Assembly: GCF_003326755.1 (NCBI RefSeq)
Contig: NZ_JPWH01000011.1
Location: 1-64,000, forward strand
Direction of reading: 5' to 3'
DNA length: 64,000 nt
Origin: Thalassospira profundimaris
GTDB taxonomy: Bacteria; Pseudomonadota; Alphaproteobacteria; Rhodospirillales; Thalassospiraceae
This document shows, piece after piece, positions 25,703 through 34,793 of the stretch. The notes below the pieces were generated by a model. That model was not told the origin of the DNA and ran no database searches. It saw only the letters and a list, made by a program, of their open reading frames with translations. Each line of letters opens with the position of its first letter. Position 1 is the first letter of the stretch. The position numbers and the translations under genes are program-made.

Positions 25703-27508
25703 TTAATTATCTTTCTTGCCAGCCGCCATCAACTCGCTAAGCGAGTTCTGAATGTTTTTAAACTTGGCAAGAGACTGCTCCATATTGATGAATTTGTTCA
25801 TCATCACTTCACGCTGGTTGGTAATGCGCAGGTCAATGGCATCGATTTTCTTTTCAAAACTTTTGTTTTCTTTTTCAAAGGCTTCGATGCCTTGTTGCAG
25901 GGTGCCGTTTTCAGTGTCGAGCATCCCTTTCATTGCAAAGTGCATGCTTGATGCCAGACCAACCGATGTCGTGATGGTGCCTGTTTCGGTTTTACCATCG
26001 CCGCCATTATAAAACAGCTTCAAACCGTCGGCTGTCGTCAAAGTGTCACCGTTGATGGTGGCATTTTGCGGGTCGCCGCCATCCTGCGTATAGGTTGCGC
26101 TGGTAATATTGCCATCCGCATCCTTGGTGACAGAAAATTCGTACGACGCGGCACTGGTGTTGCCGGTAAAGCTGGTCATGATCAAAGATGGATTGTCCGT
26201 GACCGACTTGAAACCAAACAATTCGGAAACTTCATCCGCATTGTTGATCAGCGTGTCGTTCAGCTTGCTCTCGTCGAGAATAAGCGTACCAGCGGTATAT
26301 TTGCCATTTTCGCTGCTGTCGGCTTGGGCGTCCGCTACTGACTTAAAAGTTATGCCGATTTGTGCAAGTACTGATATGTCAGAATCTTCTGACGTTGTCC
26401 GGAACGGTGTTCCACCGGCGATCGCCTGAAGGGTGCTTTCAACCGATTTTGCCGTGGAATCGCCAAGCAGAACCGAGCCTTCTGCAGCCTTATTATTTGC
26501 CGGATCCACATAGGTTTTTTCGTTGATGAAGGATTTGACCGCGTTATAGGCATCAACGAAATCAACGATTGCGGTTTTGGCTGTGTTCAGATTTTGTTCA
26601 ATAGAAACATTGATCGTAGTGCCGGGTTTGGCGTCGAACAGGCTGATCGACAGGCCATCCACCAGATCGTCAATATTGTTTGACGAGCGTGTAATCGATA
26701 CGCCATCCATCGTGAATTGCGCATCATTGCCCGGATCAATTTCCTGGTCACTATTTATGATCATCGTGCCAGAGCCGTCATCCTTCAGGATGCCCATATT
26801 CTGAAGCACATTGCCGCTGTCATCGGACAGGGTCATGCGGTTTGGCGAGCCTTCGTCCGTGGATGTCAGGATAAGGGTGGACTGCCCGTCAGCTACCTTG
26901 ACGACAGAGGCCTGAACCCCGGACTTGCCGGTTGTCGCGTTAATTTTGTCGCGCACATCGCGCAGCGTATCGGTATCTGTCACTTCAATCTGGACGGATC
27001 CCTTGGCCGTCCCGACCGAAAAAGTTCCGGTGCCAATGGCCGTGCCGCCACCATTTGTCGCCGTGCTCAGGGCGTCTGTGGGGTTCGCGGCAAGGGTTTC
27101 CGAACCAACCTTGTGTTTGGAGGCAATTTGCGAAATTTCAAATTTGTAATTGCCCGTTGCGGCATTGTTATTTGCGCTAACGGATATCAGATTACCTGCC
27201 GTACCATCCGCAGATGACACGAAAGCCTGTTTCGAGGCAAACGTATCTGTGGATTTATCAAAGCTGGCTTTGCCATAAAGTTTGTCAATAGAGGTCTGTA
27301 AGGTTTTGACAAGATCCTGCAACTCGCGCAGGGCGGCAACTTTTTCGTCATTTGCGTCAATGCGTTTTTCAAGATTGTCTGCCGGGATACGGCGGGCCTT
27401 CATCATCTGGTCAACAACATTGACAAAGTCGATGTTTGAACTCAGCCCTGAAAACTGAATTCGCCCATTGTCGCCGACATAGAGATTATTCATATTGACG
27501 CCACTCAT
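25703..27508 (-). CDS. fliD: FliD, filament cap protein (HAP2)
   Basis: 601-residue FliD. The N-terminal FliD domain shows IQFSGLSSNIDFVNVVDQMM then KARRIPADNLEKRI with its coiled coil (residues 15-80). The C-terminal coiled coil (GIEAFEKENKSFEKKIDAID, LRITNQREVMMNKFINMEQS) ends LAKFKNIQNSLSELMAAG. Variable D2-D3 domains lie between. A FliD pentamer or hexamer caps the filament and folds incoming flagellin. GGGAG precedes the ATG, and a sigma-54-like element lies 67 bp upstream. fliS is the only downstream gene before the terminator. Confidence 0.93.
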   Translation of the reverse strand: MSGVNMNNLYVGDNGRIQFSGLSSNIDFVNVVDQMMKARRIPADNLEKRIDANDEKVAALRELQDLVKTLQTSIDKLYGKASFDKSTDTFASKQAFVSSADGTAGNLISVSANNNAATGNYKFEISQIASKHKVGSETLAANPTDALSTATNGGGTAIGTGTFSVGTAKGSVQIEVTDTDTLRDVRDKINATTGKSGVQASVVKVADGQSTLILTSTDEGSPNRMTLSDDSGNVLQNMGILKDDGSGTMIINSDQEIDPGNDAQFTMDGVSITRSSNNIDDLVDGLSISLFDAKPGTTINVSIEQNLNTAKTAIVDFVDAYNAVKSFINEKTYVDPANNKAAEGSVLLGDSTAKSVESTLQAIAGGTPFRTTSEDSDISVLAQIGITFKSVADAQADSSENGKYTAGTLILDESKLNDTLINNADEVSELFGFKSVTDNPSLIMTSFTGNTSAASYEFSVTKDADGNITSATYTQDGGDPQNATINGDTLTTADGLKLFYNGGDGKTETGTITTSVGLASSMHFAMKGMLDTENGTLQQGIEAFEKENKSFEKKIDAIDLRITNQREVMMNKFINMEQSLAKFKNIQNSLSELMAAGKKDN

Positions 27509-27574
27509 GATGCGTCTCCCGGTAACATAATGTTGGGCAAATTTTGCCCGAAAACGATGATGCGCTAATCGTTA

Positions 27575-27590
27575 CGCAAATACCATGCCT
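27575..27590 (-). promoter_or_regulatory. Sigma-54-like promoter of fliD-fliS
   Basis: On the minus strand AGGCAT-N5-TTGCG has the GG-N10-GC spacing and a perfect TTGC -12 element; the -24 element has two mismatches to TGGCAC. It lies 67 bp upstream of fliD. Confidence 0.5.
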
Positions 27591-27611
27591 GTTCCGTTAT
27601 GATAACAGATT

Positions 27612-28010
27612 TCAGGCTTCTTCGTTTACAAAGGTACCGAGGTAATCACGGATTTGGGAAAACAGCTTTTGAAGTTCTTTTGACGGAATTTCCCGAAGAA
27701 CCTCGCCGTTTGAGCGATCTGTTACCTTGGCAATAACGCGTCCGGTATCGCGGTTGAAATTCAGTTCAACCCGATAATTGTCAATCGAGCGATCCGGAAG
27801 GTCAAGGTCGGCAAAGGCCTGTTTTAACTGATCTGTCGCATCAATCGGAGCAATATCCCCAGATGCCTGATATCTTGATACCGGTGCGGGGGCCGGAGCC
27901 ACCGAATTTGCAGAGGGTTGACTCGAAGAAGAAACACCTAAAGCCGCAGCAGAGCCGGTTGAAGAAGAACCGGAACCATGAAGCGGCGATACAGATTGTG
28001 TAATTTCCAT
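27612..28010 (-). CDS. flaG: FlaG-family protein
   Basis: 132-residue FlaG. The N-terminal 65 residues are serine/alanine/proline-rich; the family domain lies at 70-130 (LKQAFADLDLPDRSIDNYRV, ELNFNRDTGRVIAKVTDR, then GEVLREIPSKELQKLF). FlaG proteins influence filament length by an unknown mechanism and usually sit between flagellin and fliD, as here. The start at 28010 (MEITQSV) is chosen because GGGAGGCTCAC precedes it; the in-frame ATG at 28040 has no such site. It lies 87 bp after flagellin. Confidence 0.85.
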   Translation of the reverse strand: MEITQSVSPLHGSGSSSTGSAAALGVSSSSQPSANSVAPAPAPVSRYQASGDIAPIDATDQLKQAFADLDLPDRSIDNYRVELNFNRDTGRVIAKVTDRSNGEVLREIPSKELQKLFSQIRDYLGTFVNEEA

Positions 28011-28056
28011 GTGAGCCTCCCATGCCGATAAAATCGACAAAGGATAATCCGTAGAA

Positions 28057-28081
28057 GGAACGGGAGACCAGCCCCCGTTCC
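28057..28081 (-). terminator. Hairpin after the flagellin gene
   Basis: GGAACGGG (28057-28064) pairs with CCCGTTCC (28074-28081) just after the flagellin stop. No long T-run follows on the minus strand, so it may attenuate or protect the message end rather than fully terminate transcription before flaG. Confidence 0.4.
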
Positions 28082-28097
28082 GTCACGAATATCCGGA

Positions 28098-29423
28098 TTA
28101 CTGCAACAGACGCAGCAAGTTCTGCGGCATCTGGTTGGCCTGTGCCAGCATGGCAACGCCAGACTGGACCAGAACCTGTTTCGAGCTGAACTTGGTCATT
28201 TCCGACGCAACGTCGAGATCCATCAGGGTCGAACGGGCAGCCTCAGTATTTTCCTGTGTGGTTGACAGGTTCTGAGCGGCGAAGTCAAGGCGGTTCTGAT
28301 ACACACCAATATTCGCGCGTGCACTCTGCAGGTCGTTAATGGCGTTACCAACGATGTCAATCGCAGCCTGTGCGTTCGTCTGGTTGTCCAGGTCGGAGTC
28401 CTGCAGGGCGGTACCTGTGCCAGTCGCCCCTTTACCAAGCGTACCGGCATCAACTGCCGACAAGGAGACAGTGAAGCGGTCATTGGTGCTGCTACTTGCA
28501 CCGATTTGGAAGTCAACGTCAGCAAGTGCTGCAGAACTAGAGGTCGGACGAAGTTCAATCGTACGATCTACGGCAGCAGTAGTATTAGCTGTAGAATCAT
28601 TGCTCCAGTCGTTGATCTGCGCCGCTGTTGTATCATCTACCGGGTGCACGAAGTTTTCGTTCACCTTCAACTTGATACCGAGTTTGTCGAAGTTCAGTTC
28701 TGCCGTCTGCCCTACACCAATTGTTTGTGAGCCGCCAGTTCCAAATTGGGTAACGTCGATCGATTGCGTAATAGCATTGCCGTTACCATCCAAGAGAGCT
28801 GTCGTACCGTCATTCGCAAAGGCAGACAATGTTAAAATTTTACTGCCAGCAGCATTTTCTTCCATACTGAAGATAATTTTGTTACCTGCAGCATCCGTGC
28901 CTGGAGGAATCGGCGAATTGGACGAGAAAGTGAGGTCCTGAATACCACTGGCAGTGGTAACGTCCGTACCAATAGCCGTCGCTTTAACTTCGGTGCCGCC
29001 ACCAGAACCCAGCAACTGGACGCCGTTGAAATTGGTGGTAGCGGCAATACGGTTAATTTCTTCGGCCAGATTGCCATATTCATCGTTGAGGAAGCCGCGT
29101 TCAGTGTCGGACAGGTTGCCCGAAGATGCCTGCACGGCGAGGCTTTTCATACGAACCAGAACGTTGTCGATGGTTGCCATACCGCCATCGGCGATCTGCA
29201 GCATCGAGTTGGCCTGGCCAACGTTAACGGTTGCCGTTTTGAGCGACTGGCTTTCCGCATTCAGGCGGGCACCAATGGCCATCGAGGCAGCGTCGTCACG
29301 GGCCGAAACAACACGGGTACCCGAAGACAGCTTGGCGAGCGAACGGGTCGCTGCTTCGTCAGAAGCTGTGAGGTTACGGTGTGCAACGTTGGCAGCATAG
29401 TTGGAAATAATGTTCAAAGACAT
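28098..29423 (-). CDS. fliC: Flagellin, filament subunit
   Basis: 441-residue flagellin. The N-terminal D0/D1 region is standard (LNIISNYAANVAHRNLTASD, LAKLSSGTRVVSARDDAASM, AIGARLNAESQSLKTATVNV), and the C-terminal D1/D0 region ends SSKQVLVQSGVAMLAQANQ then MPQNLLRLLQ. The middle 200 residues form the variable surface domain. Only one flagellin gene is present here, unlike the multi-flagellin clusters of many alphaproteobacteria. The ATG is preceded by a GGAG site that lies inside a perfect hairpin, pointing to post-transcriptional control by the CsrA and FliW encoded nearby. Confidence 0.96.
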   Translation of the reverse strand: MSLNIISNYAANVAHRNLTASDEAATRSLAKLSSGTRVVSARDDAASMAIGARLNAESQSLKTATVNVGQANSMLQIADGGMATIDNVLVRMKSLAVQASSGNLSDTERGFLNDEYGNLAEEINRIAATTNFNGVQLLGSGGGTEVKATAIGTDVTTASGIQDLTFSSNSPIPPGTDAAGNKIIFSMEENAAGSKILTLSAFANDGTTALLDGNGNAITQSIDVTQFGTGGSQTIGVGQTAELNFDKLGIKLKVNENFVHPVDDTTAAQINDWSNDSTANTTAAVDRTIELRPTSSSAALADVDFQIGASSSTNDRFTVSLSAVDAGTLGKGATGTGTALQDSDLDNQTNAQAAIDIVGNAINDLQSARANIGVYQNRLDFAAQNLSTTQENTEAARSTLMDLDVASEMTKFSSKQVLVQSGVAMLAQANQMPQNLLRLLQ

Positions 29424-29449
29424 AGTGATATACTCCTACATGGATCACT
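29424..29449 (-). promoter_or_regulatory. Hairpin holding the flagellin Shine-Dalgarno in its loop
   Basis: In the mRNA, AGUGAU and AUCACU form a perfect 6-bp stem directly before the flagellin AUG. The 14-nt loop is CCAUGUAGGAGUAU and contains the ribosome site GGAG. A GGA in the loop of a stem-loop over the Shine-Dalgarno is the usual form of a CsrA target. Confidence 0.6.
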
Positions 29450-29454
29450 TGCAA

Positions 29455-29492
29455 TTGGCGATCTTGCCAATCAAACCCGGCATCTTTGCCGG
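29455..29492 (-). promoter_or_regulatory. Two further stem-loops in the flagellin 5' leader
   Basis: Upstream of the start-proximal hairpin are CCGGC-AAAGAT-GCCGG (29477-29492) and TTGGC-AAGATC-GCCAA (29455-29470), each a perfect 5-bp stem with a similar six-base loop. Together the three hairpins make a structured leader of about 70 nt. Confidence 0.5.
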
Positions 29493-29705
29493 AAGGCTCC
29501 GAGATCTTCTTGATCAGGGATTGCCGATTCGATAGTCAAAATATACCCAACTGCGAAGATAGAGTCTACTGTTATTTGAAATCCCGAATTATGCAAAGAT
29601 AATCATGGGTTTCGGGGTTTTCCCGCCAGAAACGTGCGGTTTGGGCTGGCGAAAAACGGGGTCAACAAAGCGAAAACGAGTCCCGCTTTGCCTCAAAGAT
29701 CGGGC

Positions 29706-30176
29706 TCAGATGTCGTGCTGAACAGGATATTTGTCATGCGGCATAATATGCTGCCACGCAATCTGGCGGGTTGTATTGACAATAACCGGTGCCTGGAGAT
29801 TGACCGACATGGCATATCCCTGATCATTGCCGGTGGGGCGCACCGTGACAATCAGAAGGATCGCCATATCTTCCTCGGGGATCGCCAGGCTTTTGGCGGC
29901 TCGTTCAAGATCGGCGGCATCGTAAATCCCGCTTTCCGGGTTATACGGCGCGATGATAAAGGACAGATCGGCATCCGTCAGGCTTTGGTAAAGTTTGAAC
30001 TGGTCCAGGCTTTTACCCGGAATATTGGCAAGGCCGAAAACATGCTGGTCGGTAAAGCCCAGCAGGCCGACGGGCATGTAAATCGCCTTGTCCCACAGAA
30101 ATTCGATATCGCCAAACCGTGTTTCAACAAGGATCGATTTGGGTACATTGGCGTCCTGGGTTGGCTGCGTGGTCAT
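29706..30176 (-). CDS. fliW: FliW, flagellar assembly factor and CsrA antagonist
   Basis: 156-residue FliW. Family features are VETRFGDIEFLWDKAIYMPV, GLLGFTDQHVF, the acidic middle, and YAMSVNLQAPVIVNTTRQI then AWQHIM. In Bacillus and Campylobacter, FliW binds flagellin or CsrA: free FliW sequesters CsrA and releases flagellin translation. The start at 30176 (MTTQPTQD) follows AGAGGAA; the ATG at 30254 would add 26 unrelated residues. It lies 282 bp upstream of the flagellin start, in the same direction, and csrA is at 56305. Confidence 0.9.
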   Translation of the reverse strand: MTTQPTQDANVPKSILVETRFGDIEFLWDKAIYMPVGLLGFTDQHVFGLANIPGKSLDQFKLYQSLTDADLSFIIAPYNPESGIYDAADLERAAKSLAIPEEDMAILLIVTVRPTGNDQGYAMSVNLQAPVIVNTTRQIAWQHIMPHDKYPVQHDI

Positions 30177-30288
30177 TTCCTCTGGTCTTCCCCAACTATG
30201 TCGCCCTTGGGCTGAAATCCTAAAACATGTGATGTCATATGGCAGCTTCGTCAAGACCGGCTGTTATTTCCATGTTTTAAATCAAGCC

Positions 30289-31479
30289 CTAGCGCAAATA
30301 ATTCACCAGCGAGATGTCTGTGGTCTTGGCGATGGTCATCAGACTGGCCTGCAGGGCGGTTTTATGCTGTTCAACTTCAATGAGTGTTAGGGGAATATCG
30401 ACATTTTCAATATCGGAAACGGCATTATTGGCAAAAACGGCGAAATCCCGATGTTGCGATTCGATCTCTTCCACGTTTTTTGTATCAATACCGATTTTAG
30501 AGCCGACATTGGGCAGGTTTTCAATGGCATATTCGATATGCCCCAAGGCCATCCGCAGCGAATCCTCGTCAGTGGTCGAACCGATGATGCGCAATCCGGC
30601 AACCAGGCTGGCAAAGGCCGGATCATCGGCACGGACCCCGTAATTGACGGAATAATCTTCATCCACACGTGCCGAGAGGTGTTTCTGATCGCCCTGATAA
30701 TAGCCGGTTTCGGCGCTCAGGGCGGGATTGTGTGACAAGCCATCCAGCAGATTGCCGCCCCCGGTTTCGCTAATCGACATCGGGTTGCCTGAGAAATCCT
30801 CGATCACCAGGCGATAGTTGTTGGAGCCTGGGTCGGCGCGCACCGATGCAACGGCTGGCGGCGGCGAAAGCTGATTGATCTGGTCTGCAAGGTCTTTAAG
30901 GGTATCGGTCGGCGCATATGTTATCGTTTGCCCGTTAATGTCCAGGCTGCCTGCAGTCGTGCCCCCTATCGAACCCAGTGTTGCCGTGTCGGATCCTGCG
31001 ACCTTGGCAAAATAGGTATCGGGAATGGGCGATTGCGCGAGATTGACCGGGGGCGAATCGGTTGTCGCCCCGCCAAACAGGTATCGGCCATCCAGTGTTG
31101 AGTTGAGCAGGGAATTCACCTGCGCCATTGCCTGGCGACCTTCCTCGTCAAGATTGAGGTCATCGGCCTGCGAGTTGCTCAGCCCCTGCAAGAGCAGCGT
31201 TTTCATGCGCGTGGCAATTTCGGACATCGAGGAGGTTGCCGATTCCATGTTTTGCAGGCGCAGTTTCACCTGGGTGATATTGTTTATATACTGCCCATTG
31301 CGTGTCAGCGAGCCTTCCAGATTCAAAAGCTGCTGCGTATCGCTGGCAATACCGGAATAGGTCCGCGATTTGACACCGCTTGAGGCCTGGTTGCTCAGAT
31401 CGGCAACTTTTGCCGCATTGCGCTGTGCCAGATTGGTGAGCAGGTTATGGCTGGTGTAGGTAGCAACCCGTGTTACCAT
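30289..31479 (-). CDS. flgL: FlgL, hook-filament junction protein (HAP3)
   Basis: 396-residue FlgL. The flagellin-like N-terminus reads YTSHNLLTNLAQRNAAKVAD then LSNQASSGVKSRTYSGIASD, and the C-terminus DIENVDIPLTLIEVEQHKTA with LQASLMTIAKTTDISLVNYL. FlgL joins FlgK to the filament. AAAGGAGAG precedes the ATG, 27 bp after flgK; it is the last gene of the flgI-flgL run. A 112-bp gap then leads to fliW. Confidence 0.92.
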   Translation of the reverse strand: MVTRVATYTSHNLLTNLAQRNAAKVADLSNQASSGVKSRTYSGIASDTQQLLNLEGSLTRNGQYINNITQVKLRLQNMESATSSMSEIATRMKTLLLQGLSNSQADDLNLDEEGRQAMAQVNSLLNSTLDGRYLFGGATTDSPPVNLAQSPIPDTYFAKVAGSDTATLGSIGGTTAGSLDINGQTITYAPTDTLKDLADQINQLSPPPAVASVRADPGSNNYRLVIEDFSGNPMSISETGGGNLLDGLSHNPALSAETGYYQGDQKHLSARVDEDYSVNYGVRADDPAFASLVAGLRIIGSTTDEDSLRMALGHIEYAIENLPNVGSKIGIDTKNVEEIESQHRDFAVFANNAVSDIENVDIPLTLIEVEQHKTALQASLMTIAKTTDISLVNYLR

Positions 31480-31505
31480 TTCAACTCTCCTTTGCGTGCG
31501 GTATC

Positions 31506-33962
31506 TTATACCGCCCTGAGCAAGGCATCAAACAATTCATCGACCGTCGATATCACTTTGGCCGAGGCCGAATAGGCCCGCTGAAAGATGATAAGGTCCG
31601 ACATTTCCTCGTCAAGGTTGACCCCGGCTTCATTCTGGATCCGGGTATCAAGGTCGGTGGCGACCGAATTCTGGAATTCGTTTTGGTCGGCGGCGGTGGC
31701 CGCCTTTGTCGAGGCGGTGCTGATGATGCTTGCGGCATAGTCGATCAGCGAGGTTTTTTCCGGCGACAGGCCGCCTGCCGCATCAAACTGGATGTCGTCA
31801 CGCGCCAGCGATCCCGCAAGGTTTGCCGCCGATGAATTATCCCCCTCGCGAATGCCATAAGGTATCCCCAGGCCCAGCGTGTCGACAAGGCTTTGCTGCG
31901 TTGCCCCGGCGGCAGGCATGGAGGCAAAATTATCGGTAATATACATCGAGTCGCCATCGGCATCCTGTACGCGCAGTTTATAGGTGCCCGCCGCGCCATC
32001 AAAATAAACCTCGGCATTGATGTTGTTATCGGTCAGGGTCGAATCGGCATTGATGCGTGCGGCAATCGAGTTCAGCGTATCGGTGCTGCCATTATAGGAA
32101 ATGGGCACGGTGCCAAATTTGCCCACAATGTTGAGGGTATAATTTGTGCCTGCCGGGGCGGGCGGGGTTGCCGGGGTGCCAAGCCCCGGGATCGCAGCGG
32201 CCGGATCGGCAATCACAACACCGCCAGAACCTGTTTTTGATTCGTAAACATCGGCATTGAGCGTTCCGCGCGACAGACGTGCGGGATCGTTGAGAATGTC
32301 GTGCGATACCGTCAGGCTGCCGGCCATATTCGGCTGATCTTCGGTCAGGCCGAGTTTGCTCGACAGATTTCCGCTATCCGTGACCTGCATATTGGCGTCA
32401 TTGGCAAATACCAGGCGGGAGCGATCACCATCGGTGGCGATATAGACCATGTTTTCGGCCTGATCGGCCGTCAGGCCAAGGCTGCCGGTCAGTTGTGCGC
32501 GCAGCTTGTTCTGAATGGTGGTCAGGTTGTCGGAATTGCCATAGGTGATGGAAACCGAGGGCGAGAGGATGCTTGATGTTCCTGCGGCAAAGGTCAGCGT
32601 GCCCGAAACGCCCAGCGCGCTGGTGGCATCGGACTGAGGTGCTGATGTGATGGTGCGGGAATTTTTTGCCGTGGTGAACAGGTCATTCAGGCCAAAATAA
32701 TGTGACAGGCCCTGGCTGTCCTCGTCACTGAGTTTTACGGAGCTATCGAGTTCATTGATGGCAACACGGTTGCCATTTTGGCCTTCAACCACCAGGCGGC
32801 CATCGGCAATGCGGGCCTGCAAATCACCCGAAACGCCCGATGAATTAATGGCCGAAACCAGATCATTGACCGTGGTCGGGCTGGGCAGGGTGGACAGGTC
32901 GATATCTGCATAGCTGACAATGTCGCCCGCCGAATTAAGGGCTGCGACCCGAAAGGTGCCGGTGCCCGAGAAAAGGTCGGTTCCCTCAACCTGGCGCGAT
33001 CCGGTCAGGTTGGTCGGCGGCGGAAAGGCCGTGCCTTTATTGTGTTCTTCATTGATGGCATCGCGCAACTGGATCGCCAGCTCGTTAATCTGGTCGGCAA
33101 GTTGCGGCAGATCCTGGTCGCGCATGTCGATCAGGCCCCGCAGGGTGCCGGTCTTGATTTCGTCGGTAATGTTGACACCGTCAAGCGTAATGCCCGACCC
33201 GCTGGAGCCCGGTTCGTAACCGGCGGTGGGGGAGAAATTCAGTGTTACCGGGCTGCGGTCCAGCAGCGGGCGCGACCCGTTGGCCGTAAAGATCACCATC
33301 GAGCCATCATCACGGGTATAGGTCGACGTGTTGATGATCTTGGAGAGCGCATTGACCTTCTGGTCACGCTGGTCACGCAATTCGGTGGTGGGCTGGTCAA
33401 TATTGCCCAGTCGCACAATATCGGTGTTAAGCTTGGCGATCTGGCTTAACAGTTCGTTGGCCTGGTTGACCTCCTGGGTGATCCGGTCATCGGCGTTGCT
33501 GCGCAGATTCTGGATCTGGTCGGACAGTTTGCCAAAGGAATCGACAAGCTGCGTTGCGGCGGCCAGCACCTGCACTTTGGGCGAGTTCTGCTCTGGCGAG
33601 CTGTTCATCTGTTCAAAGGCGTCCGAAAGGTCGCCGATGCGCTGGCTGATGGCCGAGTTTGACTGTGGCGTGCCAAACAGCACCTGGACGCGCTGAAAAA
33701 ATTCGTCACGTACTTCGGCATTTCCGGCTTTGCCCAGTTCGCCCCGCAGTTCGGCTTGCAGACCGGCATTTACATTGCGGGTAATGGCGCCAACCGTCAC
33801 CCCCGCCCCCTGACCATTCAGGGTCAGGGACTCCTGGCCGGCATATTTGCGCGAATAGCCAGGGGTGTTGACGTTGGAGATGTTCGATGACGTGATCGCG
33901 ATCCGCGATTGCGCGGTGTTCAATCCGGTGATGGCAGAATTAAGGGCCTGTGTCAGTGACAT
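31506..33962 (-). CDS. flgK: FlgK, hook-filament junction protein (HAP1), large form
   Basis: 818-residue FlgK, longer than the 550-650 usual in gammaproteobacteria. The N-terminal rod-type motif is SLTQALNSAITGLNTAQSRI then SSNISNVNTPGYSRKYAG, and the C-terminus is LDEEMSDLIIFQRAYSASAK with VISTVDELFDALLRAV. The added length is in the central variable region (about 330-700), which carries repeated beta-rich segments. FlgK sits on the hook end under FlgL. The start follows CGGGGGAAAAACC, 17 bp after flgN. Confidence 0.93.
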   Translation of the reverse strand: MSLTQALNSAITGLNTAQSRIAITSSNISNVNTPGYSRKYAGQESLTLNGQGAGVTVGAITRNVNAGLQAELRGELGKAGNAEVRDEFFQRVQVLFGTPQSNSAISQRIGDLSDAFEQMNSSPEQNSPKVQVLAAATQLVDSFGKLSDQIQNLRSNADDRITQEVNQANELLSQIAKLNTDIVRLGNIDQPTTELRDQRDQKVNALSKIINTSTYTRDDGSMVIFTANGSRPLLDRSPVTLNFSPTAGYEPGSSGSGITLDGVNITDEIKTGTLRGLIDMRDQDLPQLADQINELAIQLRDAINEEHNKGTAFPPPTNLTGSRQVEGTDLFSGTGTFRVAALNSAGDIVSYADIDLSTLPSPTTVNDLVSAINSSGVSGDLQARIADGRLVVEGQNGNRVAINELDSSVKLSDEDSQGLSHYFGLNDLFTTAKNSRTITSAPQSDATSALGVSGTLTFAAGTSSILSPSVSITYGNSDNLTTIQNKLRAQLTGSLGLTADQAENMVYIATDGDRSRLVFANDANMQVTDSGNLSSKLGLTEDQPNMAGSLTVSHDILNDPARLSRGTLNADVYESKTGSGGVVIADPAAAIPGLGTPATPPAPAGTNYTLNIVGKFGTVPISYNGSTDTLNSIAARINADSTLTDNNINAEVYFDGAAGTYKLRVQDADGDSMYITDNFASMPAAGATQQSLVDTLGLGIPYGIREGDNSSAANLAGSLARDDIQFDAAGGLSPEKTSLIDYAASIISTASTKAATAADQNEFQNSVATDLDTRIQNEAGVNLDEEMSDLIIFQRAYSASAKVISTVDELFDALLRAV

Positions 33963-33979
33963 GGTTTTTCCCCCGGGCC

Positions 33980-34441
33980 TTAAAACGTTTCGTTCAGGCT
34001 GATCGACAGGGTGCCGCGGCCTTTCCCGGCCGTATAGCCGCGCCCGGCCGGGCTGTTGACATAACCGCCACGGTTATAGGTCGTGACCTGTTCGTTCGCA
34101 TGACTTTTGACAGCCTTGACTAGGGTGTCGATCATGCGCTGGTTGGTCAGTTCGGCGGCTTTCAGCGCGCGCATGTTGCGTTTGGCCGCGTTTTGAAACA
34201 ATGCCTGCAATTCCCGCAATTCGTCTTTTTCCGCCTCGGGCAGGGCTTTCAGCTCGTCCGCCCGGCTGCGCAATTGCTGGGTCAGTTGTTCATACTGCAT
34301 CGACAGGGCAGATTTTTCCGATACGAACCGGTCATATTCTGCCGTTTCCAGGGTGCGCATGCCTTCTGTTTCGCGCTCGAGCAGCGAAATCAGGTCGTAA
34401 GTGACGCTTTTCAGCTCAATAACCATTTCTTCGGTTGTCAT
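33980..34441 (-). CDS. flgN: FlgN-like export chaperone
   Basis: 153-residue helical protein with the FlgN pattern: an N-terminal helix (ELKSVTYDLISLLERETEGM), a central coiled coil (LSMQYEQLTQQLRSRADELK) and a C-terminal segment with a NRGGY turn. FlgN binds FlgK and FlgL and delivers them to the export gate; this gene lies directly upstream of both, which supports the call. Sequence conservation of FlgN is weak, so the name rests partly on position. AGGGAG lies before the start, 4 bp after flgJ. Confidence 0.75.
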   Translation of the reverse strand: MTTEEMVIELKSVTYDLISLLERETEGMRTLETAEYDRFVSEKSALSMQYEQLTQQLRSRADELKALPEAEKDELRELQALFQNAAKRNMRALKAAELTNQRMIDTLVKAVKSHANEQVTTYNRGGYVNSPAGRGYTAGKGRGTLSISLNETF

Positions 34442-34445
34442 GATA

Positions 34446-34793
34446 TCAGGCTCCCTGCGTCTTGAGGATTTCGCGTGTCACAGCATCTGCAATTCCTAGG
34501 CCACCGGCGCTGGTCATTTTCTGTGCGTATTGGTCCACCATCATGGAGCGAAACATTGTCTCGCCGTGACCGCCGCCAAAGTTGGGGTCGGTCTGAATGC
34601 CGGCAAACATGTGGCCCAGCATCTGCGAGAGAAACATGCTTTCAAATTTTTTACCGGCTTCGCGGGCGGCCTCGACAGTTTTGGTTTTGCCCGCGCCAAG
34701 CGCGCTGACTTCCGAGGCGATGGAGGATGCCCTGCCCGATTGGGCACTGATCTGAGCCTGCGCCATCAGGGCGCTTGAACCATCAATCATCAT
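34446..34793 (-). CDS. flgJ: FlgJ-N type rod-binding protein without muramidase domain
   Basis: 115-residue protein matching only the rod-binding N-terminal domain of FlgJ: REAGKKFESMFLSQMLGHMF then FGGGHGETMFRSMMVDQYAQ and GGLGIADAVTREIL. The peptidoglycan-hydrolase half of enteric FlgJ is absent, as in many alphaproteobacteria, where a separate lytic enzyme is used. It scaffolds rod assembly in the periplasm. Its ATG overlaps the flgI stop codon (TAATG), so translation is coupled. Confidence 0.85.
   Translation of the reverse strand: MMIDGSSALMAQAQISAQSGRASSIASEVSALGAGKTKTVEAAREAGKKFESMFLSQMLGHMFAGIQTDPNFGGGHGETMFRSMMVDQYAQKMTSAGGLGIADAVTREILKTQGA

Noticed and set aside
29600-29700. A sigma-54 or sigma-28 promoter for flagellin
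   Set aside because: No GG-N10-GC element or TAAA-N15-GCCGATAA element with correct spacing was found between fliW and the flagellin start, so the flagellin promoter remains unidentified.
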